Shown: positions 54,253-62,855, counted from the stretch's first letter. The stretch: 64,000 nucleotides of DNA from Calothrix sp. HK-06 (GCF_001904745.1 NZ_MRCD01000011.1:1-64000); one strand, 5' to 3'. The notes: a model not told the origin generated them from the sequence alone. Numbers and translations: made by a program.

Positions 54253-55545
54253 ATGATATTAGATTCTCATAATACACTTAAGCGTCGAATCGCTCTAGGG
54301 ATTTTGAGTTTGATGACTATTGGTGGAACTATTTCAACGATTATTCATCGACTTAACCCTCATCATGAGCCAATTTATTTGATAGTACCTCCCCTGTTTG
54401 CAATTACATCCTCAATATTACTAATTTGTCTTTATACAAAACCACAAACCTTACAACAAGTAATATATCTAGGTTTATTTGAGGCTGTAATTCTTGTGGT
54501 GTTTCCCTCTTGGTTCGTAACCATAAAAGCGTTTACATCAAAGACTATCCTTGTGGAAAGTTTGCCCCCCAGTACTTCAGGATTATTCTTGTTGACCACG
54601 TGTATGCTGATAACCCTCCGTCCCCATCAATTGCTGAGGGCAATTATACTCACCTGGTTAGCGGTGGCATCTCCCATTTTGATATACTTAATCCTCAACC
54701 CAGTAGAATTACGCAGCCCACGAGGACTAGATTTACTCATCTCTCTAGGCCCAGTTATGGGAGTACAAAGTATTGTAATTTTATTGCATACTCGTCTCCA
54801 GTCTATGATAGAACGCTTGTATGGGGAGCGGATTCAATATTATGCTCAAATCATTGAACGGCAAAGTATTCGCCAAAAGGCGATGGAACAGGCCTTTACC
54901 CAAATTCATAATGGTCCATTGCAAACTTTGGCACTCCTCCAGAGAGATATCCAACAAAAACAGATAGCTTCAGAAGAGCTTTTACAGCGCTTACATGACC
55001 TCAACACAGAGATTCGGGCAGTAGGACGCAGCCTAACAGATGAAAATGATACTAATAACAAACCATTGTCGGCGCCAACAGTACCAGAATTAGTAACCTC
55101 TGAAGACACCCTCCGCTTGGGGGAAGGAACGAGTATCGACCTCAATCTTCCCCTGCATAATTTATTACACGAAGTCTATTCGCTGACTCTCAAGCGTAAT
55201 TTACCTTACTTTCAAACGATAAAAGTTAAAGTACGGAATTTTGCACCCATTAATCAACCAAACCTCACTCTAGAAATGAAACGCGATTTGTGTTTATGGT
55301 TAGAGGAAGCTCTATGTAATGTAGGTAAACATGCCCAAGGTGTAACTCGAATTATCGCAACAGGAGAACAACAAGAGAATAAATACATTCTTAGAGTACA
55401 GGATAATGGCTCTGGGTTAAAACCCGGACAGCAACAGGGAACAAAGCACAGCTACTTATTAGCGAAAAGGTTGGCGGGGGAATTTCGTCGGGAGTCTTTA
55501 CCCAAAGGTGGTGTATTGTGTGAACTTTCTTGGTTTGTGGGATGA
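54253..55545 (+). CDS. Membrane sensor histidine kinase (HisKA_3 type)
   Basis: The protein of about 430 residues has five or six membrane helices in residues 15-185 with short loops, so sensing is probably within the membrane. The dimerisation and phospho-acceptor helix AFTQIHNGPLQTLALLQRD carries His222 (numbered from a GTG nine bases upstream). The ATPase domain has an N-box, LEEALCNVGKHAQG, and VQDNGSGLKPGQQ, then a final beta hairpin. This kinase class pairs with NarL-type regulators, matching the upstream gene at 34 bases. The ATG at 54253 is preferred because AAAGG lies about 10 bases upstream. The signal is unknown. Confidence 0.9.
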   Translation: MILDSHNTLKRRIALGILSLMTIGGTISTIIHRLNPHHEPIYLIVPPLFAITSSILLICLYTKPQTLQQVIYLGLFEAVILVVFPSWFVTIKAFTSKTILVESLPPSTSGLFLLTTCMLITLRPHQLLRAIILTWLAVASPILIYLILNPVELRSPRGLDLLISLGPVMGVQSIVILLHTRLQSMIERLYGERIQYYAQIIERQSIRQKAMEQAFTQIHNGPLQTLALLQRDIQQKQIASEELLQRLHDLNTEIRAVGRSLTDENDTNNKPLSAPTVPELVTSEDTLRLGEGTSIDLNLPLHNLLHEVYSLTLKRNLPYFQTIKVKVRNFAPINQPNLTLEMKRDLCLWLEEALCNVGKHAQGVTRIIATGEQQENKYILRVQDNGSGLKPGQQQGTKHSYLLAKRLAGEFRRESLPKGGVLCELSWFVG

Positions 55546-55565
55546 TTGCCGAAAAGTGTAATACG

Positions 55566-56032
55566 GGGCAAATATAGCGAAGTTGTCATGAAGTGCAAAC
55601 TAAACGGTCTAGTTTAGTGTCGGTGGAAGGATAAGATTGCCGGAACTAAAACCATGCGGATTGCCGCAACAAAGGCTCTTAAGCTTATTATTGCGTTAAC
55701 AACCCGCCACCAAAATTTGGCGCCTGAAATGATAATATTGCCGAAAACCAAAAACGATGCCATAAACTTGCCTTAATAGTTAAGTTAGGTAAACATTCTG
55801 GAATGCTTTTGTAGCAATGGATAGCATTAATACAGTGCGCGAATTTACGGTTTAATTGACCATAAAATATTAAAAAAATAACATAATTATGTGCTGAAAA
55901 AATAGAAGTATAACTTCGCCAAAGTCAATTGGAAGCTATTGCTTACCGAAACGGCAATATTATGGTTTCACTGACATTACTAAACTAGACGGTTTAGTTT
56001 GCATTTCATGACAGCTTTGCTATATTTATCCC
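55566..56032. mobile_element. Inverted-repeat element of 467 bp without a coding gene
   Basis: A left arm of 52 bases (containing TGTCATGAAGTGCAAACTAA) and a right arm of 53 bases are near-perfect inverted copies, each with TCTAGTTTAG at the inner edge. Inside each arm the motif resembling GTCRGTGGAANNATAATATT plus GCCG follows. A third ATAATATTGCCG is near 55730. The same inner motif appears at 41173-41200. It looks like a non-autonomous transposon. The transposase type is unknown. Confidence 0.6.
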
Positions 56033-56126
56033 TGCTAGTTGGAACAGCGACTGTCTATTAGCTGTAGGCAGAGCATAGACAATTTGGTCTAACTGAAGAG
56101 GGTTAGATGTTAAATCTTTAAAATTT

Positions 56127-56411
56127 ATGTACAAAATGTACGATGAATACAAAGCCAGACTTGATGAAATGATTAAAATAGGGAAACTCAAAATTGAATA
56201 TAGAGACAAACTTTTAGAAATTGATCAACTTGTAGAACAAGCAAAAGCTTTAGGGATATATATTGGTCATGGATGGGGAGAAGATGCAAATTATAACATC
56301 ATTAATGAGTATGAAATTCTTGATAGTGAAGGTAATTTTTTATATATGTCTTTGGCAGATACATGCTTGTACCTCCAAAATTTAATTGCCAAGCATCTTA
56401 AAAATCTTTGA
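56127..56411 (+). CDS. Hypothetical helical protein
   Basis: The 94-residue protein starts MYKMYDEYKARLDEMIKIGK, has a long N-terminal helix with coiled-coil character, then KALGIYIGHGWGEDANYNIIN and a final helix (LADTCLYLQNLIAKHLKNL). It has no membrane segment or catalytic motif that I recognise. Codon use looks native. It converges on the gene at 56429, with 17 bases between the stops. Upstream it is about 95 bases from the inverted-repeat element. Confidence 0.6.
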   Translation: MYKMYDEYKARLDEMIKIGKLKIEYRDKLLEIDQLVEQAKALGIYIGHGWGEDANYNIINEYEILDSEGNFLYMSLADTCLYLQNLIAKHLKNL

Positions 56412-56428
56412 ACTTGTTTACGAAAAGT

Positions 56429-56686
56429 TTAAATCTCTTGACGTTTAAACTCATCATACTTAAGAATAATCAATCTAATTGCCTCAAACAGCGCGCGGAC
56501 GATTACTGGCTCTACTTTATATTTAACTGTCAATACATCAATCCAATCGTCTAAATCAACGTCGTAAGGGTTTGCTATATTCATAGTTTCTACCCAAGCA
56601 ATGTATATTTCCTCACCTAAATCAGGATGAAGTGTAATAGTTTCTGCTTCCGCGCGTGCCATCAGGATACAGCGTTGATTAATCAT
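56429..56686 (-). CDS. Hypothetical conserved small acidic protein
   Basis: The 85-residue frame starts MINQRCILMARAEAETITLH. A second Met (MARAEAETITLHPDLG) at codon 9 is an alternative start. The body reads EEIYIAWVETMNIANPYDVD, LDDWIDVLTVKYKVEPVIVR and ALFEAIRLIILKYDEF, and is predicted helical and acidic. No function is recognised. It converges with the gene at 56127. Confidence 0.55.
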   Translation of the reverse strand: MINQRCILMARAEAETITLHPDLGEEIYIAWVETMNIANPYDVDLDDWIDVLTVKYKVEPVIVRALFEAIRLIILKYDEFKRQEI

Positions 56687-57191
56687 ACAAGCATCTTCTA
56701 GTTTTATGAATAAAATCCGATATGGTTATATACTGAATTGGCACTCATGGTTTACCACATATGAAGCAGTTAACCAAACAATGGCGCCGTCTCTTCTTAT
56801 AATTAGGTTCAACTTGCTTAAAATATGCAGTTCTTATATCTATAATTTTTGGTATATTATGTGACTGTATGATTTAAGTATTTATAGTATAAGAATATGT
56901 TAAGTTAATTATCGATTCGTAATCAATCGATTGGTTGAATGGTGTCCAATTGGCGCCCTCTCATGTCGCGCTGTCTACTACCGTCCTCCAACAATAAAGC
57001 TTCGCACGCCCGCGTGTTTCTCACCTCCTTCTGCTAATATGCCGCGTTCGATGTAAATCGGAGCATATCAAAGCTGATTTTAGGTTTATGACAAAAGTAA
57101 TAGTATAAATCATGACCTTTAGCTCATTACGTTAACAGTAGATAATTTTTATGATGATGACGTAAACAACCAAGAAATTTACCTCGCAAGT
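56687..57191. other. Intergenic region
   Basis: No gene is supported. GGCGCC sites are at 56782 and 56953. CGATTCGTAATCAATCG (56910-56930) has partial symmetry. The region before 57192 should hold the promoter of the Spy-like gene. Confidence 0.35.
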
Positions 57192-57680
57192 ATGATGAAA
57201 ATTAATAAATTTATGCCTTTCTTAGTAAGTGCCGTTGCTTTGAGTGTTAGTGTAGCTCCCTTAATTGCAAAAGCTGGCACAATTCATAACGGCCGCACGC
57301 TGGTAGCACAAGCTCAACAGACCCCATACAAAAAAGGAGGTAACTGGGCAAAATTGAATCTTTCAGACACACAAAAACAACAGTTACGTCAAATTGAACA
57401 AGATACTAGAAAGCAAATAGAAGCTGTTTATACACCTGACCAGCTTGCAACACTCAAAGCAGCAAGGGAGCAGCATAAACAAGGACAACATGGTGGTCGT
57501 CGTGATATAATGAAATCGCTAAATTTGAGTGACGCTCAGAAAGCTCAAATTAAGCAAATTCGAGAAGCGCAAAAAGCAAAGATGGATTCTGTTTTTACTT
57601 CTGAGCAAAAGCAGCAACTTCAACAGCAGCGAGCGCAATGGCAGCAGAAGCGTCAACAACGTCAACAGCAACAGCAATAA
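57192..57680 (+). CDS. Periplasmic Spy/CpxP-like (LTxxQ) protein
   Basis: The 162-residue protein has a signal peptide (FMPFLVSAVALSVSVAPLIAKA) and then two repeats of an LTxxQ-type helical unit. These are LNLSDTQKQQLRQIEQDTRK...TPDQLATLKAAR and LNLSDAQKAQIKQIREAQKA...TSEQKQQLQQQR. A Gln/Arg-rich tail follows. Spy and CpxP are small all-helical chaperones or stress sensors of the periplasm; cyanobacterial members often share only the repeats. The gene stands alone, with no CpxAR-type pair next to it. Either of two adjacent ATG codons could be the start. Confidence 0.8.
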   Translation: MMKINKFMPFLVSAVALSVSVAPLIAKAGTIHNGRTLVAQAQQTPYKKGGNWAKLNLSDTQKQQLRQIEQDTRKQIEAVYTPDQLATLKAAREQHKQGQHGGRRDIMKSLNLSDAQKAQIKQIREAQKAKMDSVFTSEQKQQLQQQRAQWQQKRQQRQQQQQ

Positions 57681-57918
57681 TAAATACGGTTAAAGATTAA
57701 AGGGTAAAGTTAGTAGTTATATCTTTACCCAATTAGTATAAATAATATTGTCAGAATTTCTGTAAAGCATAGTGATGGTTACTCCGAGGGCGCCAGTTTT
57801 AAAGTTGCCTCCGAGCGCTTTAGCACCAAGGTAAATTTGAACAGCAAGATACCTCGAAGAGAACGATTTGGAAAATTTTGAGCGTCCTCGTTGTCGAGGG
57901 TGCATAAAACACTATCAG
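57681..57918. other. Intergenic region
   Basis: It holds one GGCGCC (57790) and a doubtful 62-codon minus-strand frame. The IS4 remnant begins near 57919. Confidence 0.35.
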
Positions 57919-58698
57919 TCGAATGGCACTAAGATAAGGCGAAACATAGACAGCACAGGGGTTTGAAGTTTTAAAAGGTGAAGGAAAGTTTGCGCGTGAA
58001 AAACAGCGAAGTTACTGAAGGATGTAGTGGCAAGTTAGGGCAGTAGTAATGTAGTCAAAATTAATACAAATTTGACTCTGTAGAAAAACCCCGATGTATC
58101 CAGTCAAACTAGATTAGTTATCATCGGGGAATCAAAATGACTACTTATACTGTGCCAAAAAGGATGCATATTCTCAAGCAGAAATTTAGTCAAAGTATTG
58201 GCTTGCCTTTTAAAGAATTATTACCGGAGGTCGTAAGACATTTTTAATACTCATGATATTCAGTTAGCAAGAAAATTATATAAGTTTTTAAATCCGGGGG
58301 ATGTGCTTTTAGGAGATAGAGCTTTTTGTGCTTATGCAGATTTAATTAAAATCAAAAGTCTTGGATGTGATGCGATTTTTCGTAAACATCAAGGCCGTAA
58401 AACAGAGATGCGACAAGGGAAAATAGTTGGAGATGGAGATAAATTAGTTACTTGGAATAAACCCAAAAAGTGTCCTAATGGTTTAACGCAAGAAGAATTT
58501 AATTTATTACCAGAAAATTTGATATTAAGAGAAATTTACTTTTACATAAATATTCCTGGTTTTAGAACAAAACAAGTCAGCTTAATTACAACATTACTCG
58601 ATAAAGAGATATATTCGACGATAGAAATAGTTAGGCTGTATGGTAAAAGATGGAGTATTTCGATGTTAATTATGCTACTGATATATTTTTCACTCTAA
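57919..58698 (+). pseudogene. IS4-family transposase, internally deleted and truncated
   Basis: The leader and first 33 codons (58137 on, MTTYTVPKRMHILKQKFSQS) match the fragment at 31131-31746 almost exactly. At 58236/58237 the sequence jumps, in another frame, to the core: DIFNTHDIQLARKLYKFLNP, VLLGDRAFCAYADL (a catalytic Asp region), and later IVRLYGKRWS. The catalytic Glu region should follow there, but the frame runs into ISMLIMLLIYFSL instead. About 150 residues are deleted inside, and the C terminus is missing. Two opposite copies 26 kb apart could support inversion of the intervening DNA. Confidence 0.88.
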
Positions 58699-58844
58699 GA
58701 AGACACATACTTTATTCGACACGCTTTAATTTATTGAAACCTTTATAGCTGCTTTGTTTTGCTTTATATAAATAAAACAAACTTAAATATTGGGGCTTAA
58801 GTAGCATTCGCGCAAAAAAGTGGCTTAATAGACTTTTTAATTAG

Positions 58845-59190
58845 CTACATTAATATTGTTAAATCTAACTTTGAAAGCATCATTTTTTCGGAGTTATATA
58901 AACTGATTTTAATAACTCTTAGTTTATTTACTCCTGAAGGAAGCTTATTAAAATAAAGGTTAGCGTTAATAGGTACATTTTGTATAAAATCAGATTCAGA
59001 ATATCTGCTACTTGCGCTGTTACCAATCTGTGACTTAGTTGCTAAAAACTCATTTCCAGATGCATCAATTATTCTAGTCTGATATTTTCCGTTATAATTA
59101 CCATGCATACGCAGAGGAGAATCTTTGCCTAAACTTGTTATTTTCAATCGGCATATTAAGTTATCAATATCTTGACTGATAACCAGAAGT
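58845..59190 (-). pseudogene. C-terminal domain fragment of a cyanobacterial surface/caspase-type protein
   Basis: The minus-strand frame reads DNLICRLKITSLGKDSPLRM, YNGKYQTRIIDASGNEFLAT, NVPINANLYFNKLPSGVNKL, RVIKISLYNSEK. This resembles the beta-rich C-terminal domain that cyanobacteria attach to several caspase-like or signalling proteins (SRIIDDSGNEY type). The family is recognised only by pattern. It is broken off at about 59190, where a transposase remnant on the other strand begins. Confidence 0.55.
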
Positions 59191-59202
59191 ACTTTTATTA
59201 AA

Positions 59203-59457
59203 GTTCACGATACACATTGGGGTATTGAGACTTTTCATAGAGCAATAAAACAGCTATGTGGTATCTGTCGATTTATGGTTAGAGATAGCTATGCAATCAA
59301 AACACATATATTTTGCTCGCTTCAAGCATTTGTTCGTTTAGAAAAAATGCGTTCTGAAAAAGTCATTGATAATTGGTATGAAGTACAAAGAAATTTATTC
59401 ACAAATGTTATTCGTGAATATGTCTTGAAAAATTTAAGCGCTACCTGTGGTGCTTGA
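59203..59457 (+). pseudogene. Transposase C-terminal remnant with its IS end
   Basis: VHDTHWGIETFHRAIKQLCG continues with CRFMVRDSYAIKTHIFCSLQ, and it closes YVLKNLSATCGA. The Glu in WGIETFHRAIKQ is the likely third catalytic residue of a DDE transposase with an IS701- or IS4-like C terminus. It differs in kind from the IS4 copy just upstream. Downstream, at 59481-59496, the sequence ATGCGTAAGTCCTA gives the element's terminal repeat, which is also the end of the MITEs at 4494 and 30889. Confidence 0.75.
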
Positions 59458-59560
59458 ATACATAAACTATTTTTTTGTCAATGCGTAAGTCCTAATTTGT
59501 TTGGATATTCACCTTGGAATAAAGGCGCCGTTCATCAATATTATCTTTATCGTTTGCGAT

Positions 59561-59740
59561 GAATAGTTACGGTCAGAGATGCAAAGCTAACTGAAGCTGA
59601 TTTACGCGGTGCCGATTTAAGAAACGCTAATGATCGAAAAAGCTAATCTCAAAGATGCAAATTTAACTGGAGCTAACTTAGCTGGCGCTTTCCTTAGATT
59701 AGATATAAACTTAACAAGTTGTATTTGTAAAAAGCTGTAA
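59561..59740 (+). pseudogene. Pentapeptide-repeat fragment with a frameshift
   Basis: The frame AKLTEADLRGADLRNAN shifts near 59630 and resumes EKANLKDANLTGANLAGAFL, so the A(D/N)Lxx repeat needs two frames. About eight repeats remain, versus tens in intact proteins. The start and function are lost. Confidence 0.75.
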
Positions 59741-59748
59741 TTATACAT

Positions 59749-60180
59749 ATGGAATCATTGATAGATGGAATCCAAACAGACTTAAAATGCTCTTGGGTAT
59801 GTTTTGATATAGGTGTTATAGATTTTTGGGAAGGCTTACCAACCATCGAAGATATGCCCAGGCTCGTTAGTAAAGACTATATAGGTTATGAAGAAGATAT
59901 TTCACGACTCCTCACTGATTTAATACCGTGGCTACAATTATCTTGGAAAAAAGCATTTAGCGTTTGTCCATACGCAAGTGATGAAAAGCATTTACGAGAG
60001 GCGCCAAGAATTATTTTAATGCCGAATCCTCGGTACAGTTGTATTATACTAGGTGCTTGGCTTTATAAACTGGATAGGGGTGGCGCCACAATGCTGGCTT
60101 GTCCCAAAAAATATCAACAATTTTGGTCTTTATGGCTAAAAGCACATGATGCGTTTGAATGTACTCCTTGTAATGATTAA
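59749..60180 (+). CDS. Hypothetical protein
   Basis: The 143-residue protein begins MESLIDGIQTDLKCSWVCFD and reads as a mixed alpha-beta fold (DISRLLTDLIPWLQLSW, RIILMPNPRYSCIILGAWLY, KKYQQFWSLWLKAHDAFECTP). It has many Trp and several Cys but no recognised motif. It follows the pentapeptide fragment by eight bases and may have belonged to it in a longer operon. A terminator-like hairpin follows at 60283. Coding is likely from composition; the family is unknown. Confidence 0.55.
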   Translation: MESLIDGIQTDLKCSWVCFDIGVIDFWEGLPTIEDMPRLVSKDYIGYEEDISRLLTDLIPWLQLSWKKAFSVCPYASDEKHLREAPRIILMPNPRYSCIILGAWLYKLDRGGATMLACPKKYQQFWSLWLKAHDAFECTPCND

Positions 60181-60282
60181 CAAATTACAGAAACTACCAT
60201 TACAGCTAAATATTTAAACACCTGAGATTTATGGATATTGACAGTAAATAACCCTATTAGTCACCAATGACCTAGAAATTGC

Positions 60283-60317
60283 AAATCCCTCAAAGCGCGG
60301 GCTAAAGAGGGAATTTT
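60283..60317. terminator. Terminator hairpin between convergent genes
   Basis: A TCCCTC / GAGGGA stem (60286-60291 with 60307-60312) with a 15-base loop is followed by ATTTT on the plus strand. It sits between the gene ending at 60180 and the EF-hand gene reading towards it. Confidence 0.55.
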
Positions 60318-60337
60318 GGTATTGGGTCTTTTGACTG

Positions 60338-60571
60338 CTAAGTTAAATTATTTGCTTTCTCGACTGCTTGCTTTAACTCTTTAAAGGTAATACTACCGTC
60401 TTCACCCAAACCGTACCGTGCTAGTAACTCCTGGGGGCTACTGGTATTTGTTTCTGATGAGATGATTGCACTTAAGCCAGGACTTAAAAAAAGCTCATTA
60501 ATAGACACTTTGCCGTCTTGATCGCGATCTAAGTTATTAAAAAGAGATTGAAGCTCTTGCTCGGTTGCCAT
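60338..60571 (-). CDS. Small calcium-sensor EF-hand protein (CSE-like)
   Basis: The 77-residue protein contains a canonical EF-hand loop at 15-26 (DRDQDGKVSINE, ligands at positions 1, 3, 5, 9 and 12). A second hand has GLGEDGSITFKE, where positions 1 and 3 are Gly instead of Asp. The length and N terminus (MATEQELQSLF) resemble the small calcium sensor of heterocystous cyanobacteria known as CSE in Anabaena, which links Ca2+ to photosynthetic and redox state. The degenerate second loop suggests one functional Ca2+ site. It is on the minus strand, with a 330-base upstream gap before cyAbrB. No ribosome site stands out beyond weak purines. Confidence 0.82.
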   Translation of the reverse strand: MATEQELQSLFNNLDRDQDGKVSINELFLSPGLSAIISSETNTSSPQELLARYGLGEDGSITFKELKQAVEKANNLT

Positions 60572-60906
60572 AACTTTCTATCTGAATTTTTCAATTAAAT
60601 ATATTATTAATATCTCATTAATAACTCATTAATATCTCAAAATTAAATAAACTTATATCCTTAGACGTAGAAACGGGTATCGCTGGGGCTATTAGGCTAG
60701 ACCGTGCCCTTCAAGGGATTCTCTTTACGCGCTCGGTTTGGATAAAAAAGCCATAATCGACAAAATTATTCTTCCTGGGGAGCAAACTCTTATAAACAAG
60801 TAAAAGTGTACTGCGATGCTTTATGCGCGCGTTTCAAGGCGCCTATAACAAAGTACACATGTATTTATATAGATAGGCGCCTATTACCATTGATTCACAA
60901 AAGCTA
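60572..60906. other. Intergenic region
   Basis: No gene is supported. GGCGCC sites are at 60838 and 60877, the latter inside ATAGGCGCCTAT. The promoter of the EF-hand gene should lie in the first 100 bases. Confidence 0.35.
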
Positions 60907-61440
60907 TTAAGCAGCAACTTCTTCTTGATTTTCTTCTTCGGAAATTGCTACCAACTTAATATGCTTTCTACCTATATTGAGGGAAAATTCATCCCCTGGT
61001 TTTAAACCCAATTGTTTTGTATAAGTAGAACCTATTAGCAAGGCGCCGTTAGACTGCACTGCAATTCGGTAGCTAGCACTACGTCCGCGACTACTCTTGT
61101 CCGATGGGGTATCAAATGATATTTCTTCTGCATCAAGTAAAGCGTTGAGAAATTTCATCATATTCACTCGCTCTAGACCATCTTTGGTGACGCTATAGTA
61201 GCCACAGGCTTTAGCTTTTTCTTCTTTACTGCTGTTAGGCATTTCTTTGACTTTATCAGTTAATGCCTTACCTTCTAACACCTCAATTTGTTTAGCTTTT
61301 TTAGCTGGCGCCTCTTCAACTTTAGGTTTAGCTGCTTTTACTTCCTTGGCAGGCGCCTCACTTTTGGAGGGTTCACTTTGTTTAATTTTTTTAGCTGAGG
61401 TCTTGGGTTCAGGGAACTTTGTTATTTTCTTTTTCGCCAT
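60907..61440 (-). CDS. cyAbrB-family transcriptional regulator
   Basis: The 177-residue protein has a Lys/Ala/Glu-rich N-terminal tail (residues 1-55) and then a cyanobacterial AbrB-type core. ALTDKVKEMPNSSKEEKAKACGYYSVTKDGLERVNMMKFLNALLDAEEIS is the cyanobacterial-specific region, and YRIAVQSNGALLIGSTYTKQLGLKPGDEFSLNIG is the swapped-hairpin DNA-binding domain at the C terminus. CyAbrB proteins are general nucleoid-type regulators that affect carbon, nitrogen and redox genes. The N-terminal tail is longer than the common 130-residue form. It is on the minus strand, alone, with several GGCGCC sites inside. Confidence 0.94.
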   Translation of the reverse strand: MAKKKITKFPEPKTSAKKIKQSEPSKSEAPAKEVKAAKPKVEEAPAKKAKQIEVLEGKALTDKVKEMPNSSKEEKAKACGYYSVTKDGLERVNMMKFLNALLDAEEISFDTPSDKSSRGRSASYRIAVQSNGALLIGSTYTKQLGLKPGDEFSLNIGRKHIKLVAISEEENQEEVAA

Positions 61441-61692
61441 TTTGACAGTTCAGTTACGAAATTAATTAACAATTTAATGGAATTTCTTTATTGTATAGAT
61501 GATATTTACTTTATGGCAACAATTTTTTACATTGTTAGGCGCCTATTTTTTCGCTGATGTAATCATAGTTGGCAAACTTTTTATGGTAATTTAGGGCGCC
61601 GTAAGCATATATAGTATAAATTAACTATAAAAATTACTTTATCCCGGTTGTTAATTGGCGCCATTCCTTCTTGCAGTATGCAAATAGCCTTA
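61441..61692. other. Upstream region of cyAbrB
   Basis: This AT-rich spacer carries three GGCGCC sites (61540, 61597, 61659) in about 120 bases, one of the densest groups outside genes. It is a candidate regulatory zone for cyAbrB. Confidence 0.45.
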
Positions 61693-62484
61693 TCACTCCC
61701 AGGCGCCTTTGGTTCTCTTTTTCTTTCTCTTTTTCTTGCTAGCAGCATTAGCAAAAGGGTATAGTTCTGGCGCCGAGTAATTTAACAATACTTCAAATGG
61801 GGTTAATTTATAACCATCGGAACAGTAAATTTCTTCCCACGTTTTCAATCCCAAGCCAACTTGAGCATCATCCCAATTACCCATAAGTAGAGTATCTACC
61901 TTACGCGCGCTGAAAGCTTTTTTTATTATTGAAGCTGACTCAACTGCTTTTAATTTAACAAGTTCATTAATTAAAATAGCATTAAACTCTTTCCCATTAA
62001 CTTTATAAAATTATAACTTTCGTGTTAATATACTAACACATATTTTTCGTAAATTAGGATAATTTACAGCAATATAAAAGAAGCACGAAGTTGCAGCAAA
62101 GCGCTGGTAATCTTCACGCGAATCATCATTAATATATTCTGTAAGTACAGGAATAGCTGGCGCCCCAATTAAACCGAAAGTTTTGGGCAAATCAAAATTA
62201 GTCCAATCATCCTCAGTATCATGAAATAAAGTAATTAAGGGTTCAATTGCTTCCGTTGCACGTAGTTGACCCAGTGTTCGCCATGCATGAACAGGCGCCC
62301 ATACCTCAAGGCTATCGAAGTTAGTTTCATCTAAATTTTTATCAGTTGCCAAACGTATTAGGTCAGGAATATGTTCTTTACTAAAACCAAATTCCTCAAT
62401 ATAGTTAGGTAATTCCTTTAATTTACTACAATCAGCATAATCTAGTAATTTATTTACAGGAGACGAGTAAGGTTCACAAACCAT
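61693..62484 (-). pseudogene. HEAT-repeat protein interrupted by one in-frame UAA
   Basis: Starting at MVCEPYSSPVNKLLDY, the frame carries HEAT-like helices: PVHAWRTLGQLRATEAIEPLITLF and LPKTFGLIGAPAIPVLTEYI. At SILTRKL it meets TAA (62011-62013). The same frame then continues FYKVNGKEFNAILINELVKL, KAVESASIIKKAFSARKVDT and MGNWDDAQVGLGLK to a basic end. Relatives have an uninterrupted frame in which the TAA position is probably Glu. The gene is otherwise intact at about 264 codons. It could be a recent pseudogene or make a truncated protein. An ATG 54 bases further upstream is possible. Confidence 0.78.
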
Positions 62485-62628
62485 ACGTTTTTGATGAAAG
62501 TATATTATCACTATTATCACGGAGTGGTGCCGATTCAAAAATCTTAATCAATAGAGTCAAGAGAATGGTATACTAGATTTCAAATGGGTTATATATTACG
62601 AGTAGCTAGCGAGGATCAAATTTTAAAT

Positions 62629-62844
62629 ATGGCTTTTGAGCAAATCGAAGCATTTTTAAAGAAAATGCAGTCTGAACCTGAACTTAAAAACGAGGTGCTC
62701 GCAGCACCAACCGCAGATGATGTTGCGCGAATAGCACTAAAGCTTGGTTTTGAATTTTCAGGTGATGAATTATTGAGAATGTCAGGTAAGAAAGTTGGCA
62801 GCATTACTGTTAGAAAAACTGATCTTCCTGGAGAGTACAACTAG
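62629..62844 (+). CDS. Nif11-domain small peptide
   Basis: The 71-residue protein MAFEQIEAFLKKMQSEPELK continues NEVLAAPTADDVARIALKLG and FEFSGDELLRM, the pattern of the Nif11 domain. It ends GSITVRKTDLPGEYN. Nif11 domains act as leaders of ribosomally made modified peptides in some cyanobacteria, or stand alone. Here there is no clear Gly-Gly cleavage site and no Cys-rich core. The peptide may be a stand-alone Nif11 protein. An in-frame ATG 45 bases upstream is possible; the chosen start fits the domain better. It is followed by a hairpin terminator. An NHLP exporter lies 24 kb away. Confidence 0.75.
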   Translation: MAFEQIEAFLKKMQSEPELKNEVLAAPTADDVARIALKLGFEFSGDELLRMSGKKVGSITVRKTDLPGEYN

Positions 62845-62855
62845 GGGTCACTGTT

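Noticed and set aside
57717-57905. 62-codon minus-strand open frame
   Set aside because: A basic low-information N terminus, no ribosome site and adjacency to IS leader DNA suggest chance.
9578-62013. Alternative genetic code with UAA as a sense codon
   Set aside because: Many intact genes in the window end at TAA, so UAA is a working stop; decay is the simpler reading and only a test is suggested.
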